Notes: a model not told the origin generated them from the letters alone. Positions 17,369-26,595 are shown, counted from the stretch's first letter. The stretch is 64,000 nucleotides of DNA from Pseudooceanicola nanhaiensis DSM 18065 (GCF_000688295.1 NZ_JHZF01000013.1:124001-188000); one strand, 5' to 3'. Translations and numbers: made by a program.

Positions 17369-18886
17369 ATGGACATTCCGAAACCGGTGGTTCTGTGCAT
17401 TCTCGACGGATGGGGGATCGGCGAGACCGAGACCGCCAACGCGCCTGCCCTGGCGAAAACCCCCACGTTCGACCGGATCATGGCGACCTGCCCGCATGCG
17501 ACGCTGATCACCCACGGGCCCGACGTGGGCCTGCCCTCGGGGCAGATGGGCAATTCCGAGGTCGGCCATACGAACATCGGCGCCGGACGCGTCGTGGCGA
17601 TGGATCTCGGCCAGATCGACCTCGCCATCGAGGACGGGTCCTTCTTCCGCAACGCGGCGCTGCAGGACTTCATCGCCCGGCTGAAGGAGACCGGCGGCAC
17701 CGCGCATCTGATGGGCCTCGCCTCGGACGGCGGCGTGCACGGGCACACAAACCACATCCTTGCCGCGGTGAAGGCGGTGACCGACGCGGGCGTGCCGGTG
17801 GTGCTCCACGCAATCACCGACGGGCGCGACGTGGCGCCCAAGTCGGCCTATGGCTACATCGGCGAGATCGAGGACGCGCTGCCGGAAGGCGCCCGGATCG
17901 GCACGCTTTCGGGGCGGTACTACGCGCTCGACCGGGACAATCGCTGGGAGCGGGTGGCCGAAGCCTACCGCGCGATGATCGGCGGCGAAGGGCAGGTCTC
18001 GGCCACCGCCCATGCGGCGGTGACGCGGGGCTACGAGAACGGCGAGACCGACGAGTTCATCACCCCCACCGTCATCGCGGGCTTCCGGGGCGTGCAGGAC
18101 GGAGACGGCGTCTTCTGCCTCAACTTCCGCGCCGACCGGGCGCGCGAGATCGTCGCGGCGATCGGGCAGCCGGATTTCGACGGGTTCGACACCGGCCCGC
18201 GCCCGAAACTGGCGGCGCTTCTGGGGATGGTGGAATATTCGCAGGCCCACAACGACTACATGACCACCTGTTTCCCGAAGCAGGAGATCGTGAACACGCT
18301 CGGCGAATGGGTGGCGAAGAAGGGCCTGCGCCAGTTCCGGCTGGCCGAGACCGAGAAATACCCGCATGTCACCTTCTTCCTGAACGGCGGCAAGGAGCCC
18401 CCCGAGGAGGGCGAGTCGCGCTTCATGCCGAAATCGCCGAAGGTCGCGACCTACGACCTGCAGCCCGAAATGTCGGCAGCGGAGGTCACCGACCGCTTCG
18501 TCGCCGCCATCGAGGCCGGCTATGACCTGATCGTGACGAACTATGCCAACCCGGACATGGTAGGCCACACCGGCGACCTCTCTGCCGCGATCGCCGCCTG
18601 CGAGGCGGTGGATGCGGGGCTCGGCCGGGTCGTCGAGGCTCTGGAAACGGCGGGTGGCGCGATGATCCTGACCGCGGATCACGGCAATTGCGAGATGATG
18701 GTGGACCCGGTCACGGGCGGGCCGCACACGGCGCATACGACGAACCTCGTCCCGGTGGCGCTGTTCGGCGGGCCGAAGGGGGCGACGCTGAGGGACGGAC
18801 GGCTGGCGGACATCGCGCCGACGCTGCTCGCGCTCATGGGGCTGGAGCCGCCGGCCGAGATGACGGGGAAGAGCCTGATCGCATGA
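17369..18886 (+). CDS. gpmI: 2,3-bisphosphoglycerate-independent phosphoglycerate mutase
   Basis: GpmI interconverts 3- and 2-phosphoglycerate in glycolysis using two Mn2+ ions. The 505-residue protein shows the N-terminal metal ligand LDGWGIG, the phosphoserine motif MGNSEVGHTNIGAGR, and the C-terminal ligands in PDMVGHTGDL, LTADHGNCEMM and TAHTTNLVP. Length matches the family. ATG 17369 follows an AAGAGG ribosome-binding site. Its TGA overlaps the ATG of the EnvC-like gene, and ctpA follows, a gpmI-envC-ctpA order known from many proteobacteria. Confidence 0.97.
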   Translation: MDIPKPVVLCILDGWGIGETETANAPALAKTPTFDRIMATCPHATLITHGPDVGLPSGQMGNSEVGHTNIGAGRVVAMDLGQIDLAIEDGSFFRNAALQDFIARLKETGGTAHLMGLASDGGVHGHTNHILAAVKAVTDAGVPVVLHAITDGRDVAPKSAYGYIGEIEDALPEGARIGTLSGRYYALDRDNRWERVAEAYRAMIGGEGQVSATAHAAVTRGYENGETDEFITPTVIAGFRGVQDGDGVFCLNFRADRAREIVAAIGQPDFDGFDTGPRPKLAALLGMVEYSQAHNDYMTTCFPKQEIVNTLGEWVAKKGLRQFRLAETEKYPHVTFFLNGGKEPPEEGESRFMPKSPKVATYDLQPEMSAAEVTDRFVAAIEAGYDLIVTNYANPDMVGHTGDLSAAIAACEAVDAGLGRVVEALETAGGAMILTADHGNCEMMVDPVTGGPHTAHTTNLVPVALFGGPKGATLRDGRLADIAPTLLALMGLEPPAEMTGKSLIA

Positions 18887-20103
18887 GGCGCGGGGGCTTC
18901 CGATATCCGGCGCGATCCGGCCTGCCAGGCGCAGATCGGGGCTCTGTCGCCCAGGCGGTCACGCGGGGACCGAAAGCCGTCTTGGCCGCCGCCCTCCTCG
19001 CCCTTCCCCTTCCCGCCCTCGCCACCCCCGCCGACCCCGGCGCGGCGGCAAGGAGTGCCGCGCAGATGCTGGGCGCGGCTGCGGAAGAGCTCGACCAGGC
19101 CGACACCGCGCGGAACCGCGTCAAGGCGCTGACCGCCACGGTCCGCGCCTACGAGGCCGGGCTCGCCGCGATGCGCGAGGGGCTGCGCCATGTCTCGATC
19201 CGGGAAGCCGCGCTCGCCGCCGAGCTGTCCTCGCGCGAGGCCGAGATCGCGCAGCTCCTGGGCGTGCTCCAGACCCTCTCGCGCAACACCTCGCCGGTGC
19301 TGCTGCTGCACCCGGCCGGGCCCGTGGGCACCGCACGGTCGGGCATGATCCTCGCGGACGTCGCTCCGGCGCTCGAGACGAAGGCCGCGGAGCTGCGCGC
19401 CAAGCTCGAGGAGGCCCGGACGCTCCGGACCCTCCAGCAGGCGGCGCTGAACCAGCTGCAGGACGGGCTCGACGGCGTGCAGAAGGCCCGTGCCGCGCTC
19501 TCCGAGGCGGTGGCCGACCGCAAGGACCTGCCGAAACGCTTCACCGAGGATGCGGTGAAGACGGGGATCCTGATCGCCTCGACCGAGACACTCGAGGGCT
19601 TCGCCTCGGGCCTCAGCGATATCGCGACCGACGAGGCGCCGGGCTCCCTGCCCGACATCACCGCCCGCAAGGGCAGCCTTCCGCTGCCCGCCGAGGGCCG
19701 CGTCCTGCGCCGCGCGGGCGAGGCGGACGCGGCGGGCGTGACCCGTCCTGGCATCGTTCTGGCGACTCGTCCGCGGGCGCTCGTGACCACGCCCACGGCC
19801 GCCACGATCCGTTATCGCGGGCCGCTTCTGGACTACGGAAACGTGATGATCCTTGAGCCGCAGGCCGGGGTTTTGTTCGTGCTGGCCGGTCTGGAGGTGG
19901 TCTATGGTGCCGCCGGACAGGTCTTGCCCGCAGGCTCTCCGATCGGCCTTATGGGCGGCGACCAGCCCTCCGCCGAATCCATCGTCCGGCAAGCGTCCGA
20001 CGGCGGGGGCAGCGAGCGCAGCCAGACGCTCTACATCGAAGTGAGACAGGGGAATGACCCCCAGGACCCGGAAACGTGGTTCCAAACGGCGAAGGAAGGT
20101 TAA
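18883..20103 (+). CDS. EnvC-like murein hydrolase activator
   Basis: The 406-residue product has a signal-like hydrophobic segment at about residues 30-48 (AVLAAALLALPLPALA), a long alpha-helical coiled-coil region (about 55-250) and a C-terminal M23/LytM-like domain. In that domain the zinc ligands HxxxD and HxH are not visible, as in EnvC, which activates amidases rather than cutting peptidoglycan itself. The ATG overlaps the gpmI stop (ATGA). The first 25 residues before the hydrophobic segment are long for a signal peptide, so an internal start (for example the in-frame GTG or TTG codons near 18970) is possible. It is followed by ctpA. Confidence 0.87.
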   Translation: MRRGGFRYPARSGLPGADRGSVAQAVTRGPKAVLAAALLALPLPALATPADPGAAARSAAQMLGAAAEELDQADTARNRVKALTATVRAYEAGLAAMREGLRHVSIREAALAAELSSREAEIAQLLGVLQTLSRNTSPVLLLHPAGPVGTARSGMILADVAPALETKAAELRAKLEEARTLRTLQQAALNQLQDGLDGVQKARAALSEAVADRKDLPKRFTEDAVKTGILIASTETLEGFASGLSDIATDEAPGSLPDITARKGSLPLPAEGRVLRRAGEADAAGVTRPGIVLATRPRALVTTPTAATIRYRGPLLDYGNVMILEPQAGVLFVLAGLEVVYGAAGQVLPAGSPIGLMGGDQPSAESIVRQASDGGGSERSQTLYIEVRQGNDPQDPETWFQTAKEG

Positions 20104-20106
20104 GGC

Positions 20107-21441
20107 ATGAAACGGTTCTTCATTGCGGCAGCGGGCGGGATCGCCACCGGGGTGCTGATCAGCACCCAGGTCGCCGCCCCGCTCCTGGCGCAGGAAACCT
20201 CGCGACCGGCGAGCGTCTACGAGCAGCTCGACCTCTTCGGCGACATATTCGAGCGCATCCGCGCGCAATACGTGGAGGAAGTCGACGAGGGCAAGCTGGT
20301 CGAGGCGGCCATCGACGGCATGCTGACCTCGCTCGATCCGCATTCCAGCTATCTCTCGCCCGACGACGCCGCGAACATGCGCGTCCAGACCCGGGGCGAG
20401 TTCGGCGGTCTCGGGATCGAGGTCACCCAGGAAGACGGCTTCGTGAAGGTCGTCTCGCCGATGGACGGCACCCCCGCCGCCGAGGCGGGCGTCGAGGCGG
20501 GCGATTTCATCACCCACGTGGACGGCGAGAGCCTTCTGGGCCTGACGCTGGACGACGCGGTCGAGATGATGCGCGGCCCGGTCGGCTCGGAGATCGTCAT
20601 CACCGTGGTGCGCGAAGGCCAGGCCGATCCGTTCGACATCTCGATCATCCGCGACACGATCAAGCTGACGGCCGCCCGCGCCCGGACCGAAGGCAAGACC
20701 GTCGTGCTGCGGGTGACCACCTTCAACGACCAGACCTATCCGAACCTCGAGGAAGGGCTGAAGAAGGAGATCGAGGCCGCCGGCGGCATCGACAACGTCA
20801 ACGGCGTCGTGCTCGACCTCCGGAACAACCCGGGCGGGCTGCTGACGCAGGCGATCAAGGTCTCCGACGCCTTCCTCGACAAGGGCGAGATCGTCTCGAC
20901 CCGGGGCCGCAATCCCGAGGACGGCGAGCGCTACAACGCGACCGAAGGCGACCTGATCGACGGCAAGCCGATGGTCGTGCTGATCAACGGCGGCTCGGCC
21001 TCGGCCTCCGAAATCGTGTCGGGCGCGCTGCAGGATCACCGCCGCGCGGTCGTCGTGGGCACCAAGAGCTTCGGCAAGGGGTCGGTCCAGACGGTCATGC
21101 CGCTGCGGGGCGACGGCGCGATGCGCCTGACCACGGCGCGGTACTACACGCCGTCGGGCCGCTCGATCCAGTCGCTGGGCATCTCGCCCGACATCGTCGT
21201 GGCCCAGCCTACGGCCAAGCCCGAGGAAGAGGAAGAGGACGAAGGCAGCATCGCCCGCCGGAACCGGTCCGAAGCGGACCTGCGCGGCGCGCTGTCGAAC
21301 GACTCGCTCTCCGAAGACGAGATCCGGCAGATCGAGGACGAGCAGGAGCAGGCCGAACAGGCCGCCAAGCTGCGCGACGAGGATTACCAGCTCGCCTATG
21401 CGATCGACATCCTGAAGGGCTACACGGCGCTGAAGCCGTAA
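20107..21441 (+). CDS. ctpA: C-terminal processing peptidase, S41 family
   Basis: This periplasmic serine protease cleaves near protein C-termini. The 444-residue protein has a signal peptide (residues 1-29, ending LLAQ), a PDZ domain (about 90-175, with GEFGGLGIEV) and the S41 catalytic core with a Ser-Lys dyad: S299 in GGSASASEIV and K324 in TKSFGKGSV, 25 residues apart as in E. coli Tsp. The C-terminal tail is highly charged. It is separated from the EnvC-like gene by three bases; Ctp proteases control murein hydrolases and division, consistent with this operon. A strong terminator follows. Confidence 0.95.
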   Translation: MKRFFIAAAGGIATGVLISTQVAAPLLAQETSRPASVYEQLDLFGDIFERIRAQYVEEVDEGKLVEAAIDGMLTSLDPHSSYLSPDDAANMRVQTRGEFGGLGIEVTQEDGFVKVVSPMDGTPAAEAGVEAGDFITHVDGESLLGLTLDDAVEMMRGPVGSEIVITVVREGQADPFDISIIRDTIKLTAARARTEGKTVVLRVTTFNDQTYPNLEEGLKKEIEAAGGIDNVNGVVLDLRNNPGGLLTQAIKVSDAFLDKGEIVSTRGRNPEDGERYNATEGDLIDGKPMVVLINGGSASASEIVSGALQDHRRAVVVGTKSFGKGSVQTVMPLRGDGAMRLTTARYYTPSGRSIQSLGISPDIVVAQPTAKPEEEEEDEGSIARRNRSEADLRGALSNDSLSEDEIRQIEDEQEQAEQAAKLRDEDYQLAYAIDILKGYTALKP

Positions 21442-21461
21442 GCCCCTGACAAAGCTATGCG

Positions 21462-21492
21462 AAGGGCCGGTGCGGATGCGCCGGCCCTTTTG
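21462..21492 (+). terminator. Rho-independent terminator after ctpA
   Basis: The stem AAGGGCCGG ... CCGGCCCTT with the loop TGCGGATGCG (itself able to pair TGCG/GCG partly) is followed by TTTTGCTTT. It sits 20 bases beyond the ctpA stop and ends the gpmI-envC-ctpA operon. Confidence 0.85.
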
Positions 21493-21516
21493 CTTTGCGC
21501 CATCGGAGCCGCGCGC

Positions 21517-22356
21517 TCAGACGATCCCGTGAAACCGCTCGGGAATGCGCACGACACGCGGCGCGCCGGGCATCAGCGGCTTGTTCCAGGCATAGGGCGG
21601 CCGCAGCAGCGTCTGGACCCGGCGCGCGGTGCGGGTCGTCTCGTCGAAATCGCCGGGCGGGGTGCCCGCCACGATGTCGAAGGCCTTCTGCCGGCGCCTG
21701 AGGTGGTTCGTCCAGCCGCCGGCGATCCGGTCGCTGTCGCCGCTGCGCGCGGTGGCCGTGGCGTGGTCCATCATCCCGAGGTGGAAGAGGTAGAGATGCG
21801 GCTGGATGTGGAAATTCCGCCGCTTCACCCGGTGGAACCCGCTCCCCCACGTCACCGGCGCGAAGGAGATCGCGGGCTTGGTGTAGCGGGTCGAGACATG
21901 GGCAAAACGCCGCTGCCCGAGGATCGGCCGGTCGAGCGCGATCGGCCCCTCCTCTCCGGTGTGCTGGGCGACGTCGAGCCCGAGCCCCGAGAGGGAGCTG
22001 ACGTTGCGCTCCGCGAGCGTCCTGGCCAGCAGCGCGGAGAGGTCGGTGTAGTGGTCGGGATCGGGCACGAGGAATTCGTCCACGTCCAGCGCGATCACCA
22101 CGTCGTAGAGACGGTGCAGCCCCCGCGCGATGTCCGAGATCAGCCGCGCCCGGCGCCGGTCCGCGACCGAGCGTTCGGCCGGCACGAAGGGCACCCGGAG
22201 GAGGTTCGGCGCCGGCACGGCGTCGGGCAGCGGCTGGTCGAAGCCGTCGAGCACCACGTAGAGGCATTCGGGACCGAACAGGCGGCCGTAATAGCGCAGC
22301 CACAGGTCCAGGAAGACGCTGTCGTTGCGCACGGAAGTGAGGACGGCGACTTTCAT
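21517..22356 (-). CDS. glycosyltransferase family 2-like protein
   Basis: The 279-residue protein begins with a GT-A type strand (KVAVLTSVRNDSVFLDLWLRYYG) and has the metal/sugar-nucleotide motif DVDEF in VIALDVDEFLVPD, as in the Glyco_tranf_2_4 group. There is no membrane helix. Acceptor and donor are unknown; relatives in Rhodobacterales usually act in surface polysaccharide or glycan decoration. It is on the opposite strand to the ctpA operon and transcribed towards it, with only the ctpA terminator between them. Confidence 0.82.
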   Translation of the reverse strand: MKVAVLTSVRNDSVFLDLWLRYYGRLFGPECLYVVLDGFDQPLPDAVPAPNLLRVPFVPAERSVADRRRARLISDIARGLHRLYDVVIALDVDEFLVPDPDHYTDLSALLARTLAERNVSSLSGLGLDVAQHTGEEGPIALDRPILGQRRFAHVSTRYTKPAISFAPVTWGSGFHRVKRRNFHIQPHLYLFHLGMMDHATATARSGDSDRIAGGWTNHLRRRQKAFDIVAGTPPGDFDETTRTARRVQTLLRPPYAWNKPLMPGAPRVVRIPERFHGIV

Positions 22357-22414
22357 CCGGGCTCGCGTGCTTTGGTCTCGGGTGGCGCGAGTCTTACGCG
22401 AAACGGCGGCAGAG

Positions 22415-22440
22415 GAAAGCGCCCGGCCGGGGCCGGGCGC
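22415..22440 (-). terminator. Rho-independent terminator of the SIMPL gene
   Basis: A very GC-rich inverted repeat, GCGCCCGGC at 22419-22427 and GCCGGGCGC at 22432-22440, lies 58 bases beyond the SIMPL stop. On the minus strand it is followed by CTTTCC. Confidence 0.6.
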
Positions 22441-22497
22441 GACAGTGTCACGGGGAACGGGCCGCCCGCCTGGCGGGGCAGCCCGCGCCCCGGCGCA

Positions 22498-23238
22498 TCA
22501 TTTCCGCAGGCGGCGGCCCGAGGACAGTTCGTCGTCGATCTCGAAGGAGCCCGAGATCGTGACCTCGACCTCCACGTCGCCGGCCGAGACCGGAACCGCC
22601 ATGTCCGCGGCCATCTCCATCCGCTGTGTCTTCATCGGCATCGGGCGGCCGACCATCTGCTCGTCGATGCTGATCACGCCGACGACCCGGGTGCCGATCG
22701 CCTCGGCATATTGCTCGGCCTTCTCGCGCAGTTCGGCGGCGGCCTTCGCGCGGGCCTCGGCCTCGAGCTCGCTGGTGTCCTCGATCGAGAACTCGATGGA
22801 GTTGATCGTGTTCACCCCGGCCTCGACCACGGCATCCAGCGCCGAGCCGAGCCCGTCGATCTCGTCCACCCGGATCCGCACGATGTTCGTCGCCTGATAG
22901 CCCGCGATGCGCGGCACCTCGCCGCTTTCGGGCCGCTCGTTGGCATAGCGCGGATCGAGCGAGATGCTGAGCGTCGCGATGTCCTCGGACGGGATGCCGG
23001 CGGCCTGCAGACCGGTCATGACCTGCTGCATCTTCTCGGTATTGGCGCGCATCGCCTCCTGCGCGGTGAGACCCTCGCTCACCACGCCGATGGTCACGCT
23101 GGCCTCGTCCGGCGGCGCGGTCACGGTGGCGGTGGAGGTCACGCGGATCTGCGGGATCTGCTCCTGCGCGGCGACGGGGGCGGCCAGCGCGAGCGTGGCA
23201 GCCAGCGCGAGGGGCGTGCTCATAGTCCTGAGTTTCAA
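22498..23238 (-). CDS. SIMPL (DUF541) domain periplasmic protein, probable TTG start
   Basis: The 246-residue product is an exported SIMPL/DUF541 protein, a family without an agreed function that includes oxidative-stress linked periplasmic proteins such as E. coli YggE. The mature part starts around QEQIPQIRVTSTATV and the domain covers the rest. I choose TTG at 23238-23236: it has AGGAAAGGA seven bases upstream and gives the signal peptide MKLRTMSTPLALAATL, with the positive charges an export signal needs. The ATG at 23223 would leave a signal peptide with no basic residue. It is divergent from the lytic transglycosylase gene. Confidence 0.83.
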   Translation of the reverse strand: MKLRTMSTPLALAATLALAAPVAAQEQIPQIRVTSTATVTAPPDEASVTIGVVSEGLTAQEAMRANTEKMQQVMTGLQAAGIPSEDIATLSISLDPRYANERPESGEVPRIAGYQATNIVRIRVDEIDGLGSALDAVVEAGVNTINSIEFSIEDTSELEAEARAKAAAELREKAEQYAEAIGTRVVGVISIDEQMVGRPMPMKTQRMEMAADMAVPVSAGDVEVEVTISGSFEIDDELSSGRRLRK

Positions 23239-23406
23239 GGCGAAATCCTTTCCTGATCGATTCCCGCCCAACGTTGTGTGGCGGGGCCCGGTTGCATCCT
23301 AGCGAGCCTTGCGCGCCGCGTCCCATCACGGCTGCTTGTGCACGGGGAGAGGGGCGTTGAAGGCGGCGGGCGGATACCGCAGGATCGCCGGAACCGGAGG
23401 AGCCCC

Positions 23407-24648
23407 ATGACCCTGAAAGCCGCCTGCCTCGCCCTGATCCTCGCCCTCGCCGCGGCCGCCGCTCCCGCGCAGGACCGCGCCGCCGTCGAACGCCAGTTCC
23501 GCGGCTGGCTCGAACAGGTCGTCTGGCCGCGGGCCGCGGAGCAGGGCGTCACCCGCGCGACCTTCGAGCGGGCGTTCGACGGGGTCCGGCTGAACTGGGA
23601 GCTGCCCGACCTCGTGCCGCCGGGGACCACGCCGCAGACGCCGAAACGCCAGCGGCAGGCCGAATTCGGCGCGCCGGGGAAGTATTTCAACCGCGGCTCC
23701 GTCGACGGCGCCACCGCCACGGGCCGCGAGATGGCGCGCCGCCATGCCGGCACGCTTGCGGCCGTCGAGAGGACGACCGGCGTGCCCGGCCGCATCATCC
23801 TCGCCATCTGGGGCCGGGAAAGCGGCTATGGCCGCGTCGCGATCCCCCACGACGTCTTCGAGGTGCTGGGCACCAAGGGCTTCATGTCCACCCGCGCCGG
23901 GTATTTCACCGACGAGCTGGTCGCCGCCCTGCAGATCGCCGAGGCCGGCCATGCGCCGGAACGCGCCATGAAAAGCTCCTGGGCGGGCGCGCTCGGGCAG
24001 CCGCAGTTCATGCCGTCGAACTTCCTCGCCTACGCCGCGGACGGCGATGGCGACGGGCGTGCCGACATCTGGCGGTCCGAGGCGGACACCATCGCCTCGA
24101 TCGGCCATTACCTCGCGCGGCACGGCTGGGTGCCCGGACGGGACTGGGGCTTCGAGGTGACCGTCCCCGGCACCGTGTCCTGCGCGCTGGAAGGGCCGGA
24201 TCAGGGCAGGCCGATCCGGGCGTGGGAAGCGCTCGGCATCGCCCGCGTCGGCGGCAAGGCCTTCCCGGAGCACGAGCGCGACGGCGAGGGGTTCCTGCTG
24301 ATGCCTGCCGGCCGGAACGGGCCCGCCTTCATCGTGACGCCGAATTTCTACGTGTTGAAGGACTACAACATGAGCGACCTCTACGCGCTGTTCGTGGGCC
24401 ACGTGGGGGACCGGATCCAGTACGGGATGGGCGATTTCTCGGCCGGCTGGGGCGCGGTCGGCGGGCTCTACCGCTCGGACGTGGCGGCGATGCAGCGCGC
24501 GCTCGAGGCGCAGGGCCATGATGTCGGTGGCGCCGACGGGCTGGCGGGCTTCAAGACCCGCCGCTCGATCGGACGCTGGCAGCAGGCGCAGGGCATGCCC
24601 GCGACCTGTTTTCCCGAGGCGGCGATGAAATCCGCGCTTTCGCGCTAG
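23407..24648 (+). CDS. lytic murein transglycosylase, MltB type
   Basis: The 413-residue exported enzyme cleaves peptidoglycan glycan strands to anhydromuramyl products. It has a signal peptide (residues 1-21, ending AAPAQ), an SLT_2 catalytic domain with E138 in IWGRESGYGR and the downstream SSWAGALGQPQFMPSNF motif, and a C-terminal peptidoglycan-binding module (about residues 345-413, with LYRSDVAAMQRALEAQGHD). ATG 23407 has GGAGGAG immediately upstream. There is no lipobox, so it is a soluble periplasmic member. It precedes the DUF1217 gene on the same strand. Confidence 0.92.
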   Translation: MTLKAACLALILALAAAAAPAQDRAAVERQFRGWLEQVVWPRAAEQGVTRATFERAFDGVRLNWELPDLVPPGTTPQTPKRQRQAEFGAPGKYFNRGSVDGATATGREMARRHAGTLAAVERTTGVPGRIILAIWGRESGYGRVAIPHDVFEVLGTKGFMSTRAGYFTDELVAALQIAEAGHAPERAMKSSWAGALGQPQFMPSNFLAYAADGDGDGRADIWRSEADTIASIGHYLARHGWVPGRDWGFEVTVPGTVSCALEGPDQGRPIRAWEALGIARVGGKAFPEHERDGEGFLLMPAGRNGPAFIVTPNFYVLKDYNMSDLYALFVGHVGDRIQYGMGDFSAGWGAVGGLYRSDVAAMQRALEAQGHDVGGADGLAGFKTRRSIGRWQQAQGMPATCFPEAAMKSALSR

Positions 24649-24653
24649 GCCGT

Positions 24654-24672
24654 AAACCTTCGGGCAAGGTTT
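24654..24672. repeat. inverted repeat upstream of the DUF1217 gene
   Basis: AAACCTT at 24654-24660 and AAGGTTT at 24666-24672 are perfect reverse complements around CGGGC, in the 64-base gap between the transglycosylase stop and the DUF1217 start. It may be a weak terminator or an operator; no U-tract follows. Confidence 0.5.
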
Positions 24673-24712
24673 CGCGGGTAGTCCGGAGCGGCACAGCTCC
24701 GGGAGGGCGCAG

Positions 24713-26335
24713 ATGTTCACCCCGTCGATCATGGGCAGCGGCCTAGTCGGCTATACCTTCCTCGCCCGCACCCGGGCCGACCAGCAGGCCGCGATGGCCC
24801 GCACCCCCGTGATCGCGCGCGAAGCCTCGGCCTTCGTCGCCGGGCTGAAGGACGTCCAGACCGTCGATCAGCTGATGGAGAACCGGACATTGCTGAAGGT
24901 CGCGCTCGGCGCCTTCGGGCTGGGAGAGGACATCGACAACCGCGCCTTCATCCGCAAGGTGCTCAGCTCCGATCTCGCCGACGAACGGTCGCTGGCCAAC
25001 CGGCTGGCGGACAAGCGCTATCTCGCCTTCGCGCGGGCCTTCGCCTTCGGTGGCAGCGGCACGCCCGCGCTGGCCGGGCTCACGCCGGCCGACAGCGTGG
25101 CCGACGATCTGGCCGCCGTCCGCACGGTCGACGACCTGATGGCGGATCCGGCCCTCCTGCGCGCGACGCTCCAGAGCTTCGGGCTCGAAAAGGACATCGG
25201 CAACACCTATTTCCTGCGCCAGGTGCTGGGCTCCGACCCGGCCGATCCCGCCTCCTTCGCCGCCCGGCTGTCCGATCCCCGCTACGCGGAGCTGGCCGCG
25301 GCCTTCGGCCTCGCCGACAAGCAGCGGGAGGCGGCGGGCATCCGGGGCTTCGCCGACGCCTTCGCCGACGCGGCGGAGGGGCTGAAGACCGCCGACGACC
25401 TCTTCGCCGCCCCCGATCTTCTGCAGCGGGCGCTGCGCATCTTCGGCCTGCCCGACGCCCCGGAAGACACGGACTTCCTGCGCGGGGTGCTCGAATCGGA
25501 CCTCGACGACCCGGCCTCGCCCGCCAATGCGCAGGAAGATCCGCGCTACGCCGCGCTCGCCCGCGTCTTCGGCTTTGCGGAACGGGCGGCGGCGGAAGCG
25601 GCCGGAGAGGTCTTCACCAGCCGGCTGGAGAGCTTCGTCGCGAAGATGTCCGAGCGCGACACGGGGTTCACCCGCCCCAAGGACCTGCTGGACGACATCG
25701 GGCTCAGCCTCGCGGTCTTCGATTTCTTCGACCTTCCCGTCGGATCCGAGAGCTTCGCCTTCGCGCACCGCGTGCTCGCCTCGGACCGCGACAGCCCGAC
25801 CTCGCTGGCCAATGTGCACCCCGACCCCCGGGTGAAGGCCTTCGCGGATGCCTTCGTCTTCCCCCCGACGGAGACGCGGCGCGTCTATCCGCCGGGCTTC
25901 GCGGAGAAGGTCGTGCAATCCTACCTCGACCGGGAATTCGAAGCCCGCGTGGGCGAAACCGATCCGGCCCTGCGCATCGCGCTGTCGCTGCCACGCGATC
26001 TGGCGCAGGTGATCGACTCGGGCGGGGGCGCCAATTCCCGCTGGTTCGGGGTGATGGCCTCGCGCCCGCTGCGCGCGGTGTTCGAGGCCGTCTTCAACCT
26101 GCCGGAAAGCTTCGGAACGCTGGAAATCGACCGCCAGCTCGGCGTGTTCCGCGCACGGGCCGAGGCGATGTTCGGCACGTCCGACCTCGCCGAACTGGCC
26201 GGGCCCGACCATATCGAGGACATCCGCCGCCGCTACCTGGTGCAGAGCAGCCTCGCCCAGAGCAAGGCCGCGCTGGTCGGCTCCGGCACGGGCGGCAGCG
26301 TCGTCTCGGCACTGCTCGCCGGGGCGATCCGGTAG
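24713..26335 (+). CDS. DUF1217 protein with four tandem copies of the domain repeat (flagellum-associated family)
   Basis: This 540-residue protein is built from repeats of about 64-95 residues at roughly 50-113, 138-201, 226-289 and 323-384. Each shows the pattern DDL-x-LL-x-FGL, then FLR-x-VL-x-SD-x-DP, then a DPRY-x-x-(A/F)AFGF-like end. A fifth, degenerate unit (FNLPESFGTLEIDRQL) closes the protein. This is the DUF1217 signature, a family usually found in flagellar loci of Rhodobacterales, where its exact role is not known. No signal peptide or membrane helix is seen. No flagellar genes are near, so this copy is isolated. ATG 24713 follows GGGAGG. Confidence 0.8.
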   Translation: MFTPSIMGSGLVGYTFLARTRADQQAAMARTPVIAREASAFVAGLKDVQTVDQLMENRTLLKVALGAFGLGEDIDNRAFIRKVLSSDLADERSLANRLADKRYLAFARAFAFGGSGTPALAGLTPADSVADDLAAVRTVDDLMADPALLRATLQSFGLEKDIGNTYFLRQVLGSDPADPASFAARLSDPRYAELAAAFGLADKQREAAGIRGFADAFADAAEGLKTADDLFAAPDLLQRALRIFGLPDAPEDTDFLRGVLESDLDDPASPANAQEDPRYAALARVFGFAERAAAEAAGEVFTSRLESFVAKMSERDTGFTRPKDLLDDIGLSLAVFDFFDLPVGSESFAFAHRVLASDRDSPTSLANVHPDPRVKAFADAFVFPPTETRRVYPPGFAEKVVQSYLDREFEARVGETDPALRIALSLPRDLAQVIDSGGGANSRWFGVMASRPLRAVFEAVFNLPESFGTLEIDRQLGVFRARAEAMFGTSDLAELAGPDHIEDIRRRYLVQSSLAQSKAALVGSGTGGSVVSALLAGAIR

Positions 26336-26595
26336 GCGGGACGGTCGGACGGGCCGCCATCGATGCGGCGCGGTTCGTCACACAGGCCGATGCCGGATCA
26401 TTCTGGCGCGGCTCCCCGGTTCGACCCCTCGGGCGGGATCAGCGAACCATGCGGGTCTGGTGAAGGCGGCCGCCCGGCGCATGCGGCCGAAAGCTCGTGC
26501 AGCGCGGCCTCGCGGACTTAAGCGCGGCAATGGCCAGCACACCGGCCGCAACATCGTCCCGGCGCTGCACGCCAGGGCGATCGGGCGGGAAAGGA
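26336..26595. other. intergenic region between convergent genes
   Basis: The 260 bases between the DUF1217 stop and the map stop contain no plausible gene. Short open frames exist on both strands but are Arg/Pro-rich and lack ribosome-binding sites. I see no strong hairpin with a U-tract. Confidence 0.5.

Noticed and set aside
18679-21039. 786-codon open frame on the minus strand
   Set aside because: It is antisense to gpmI, the EnvC-like gene and ctpA.
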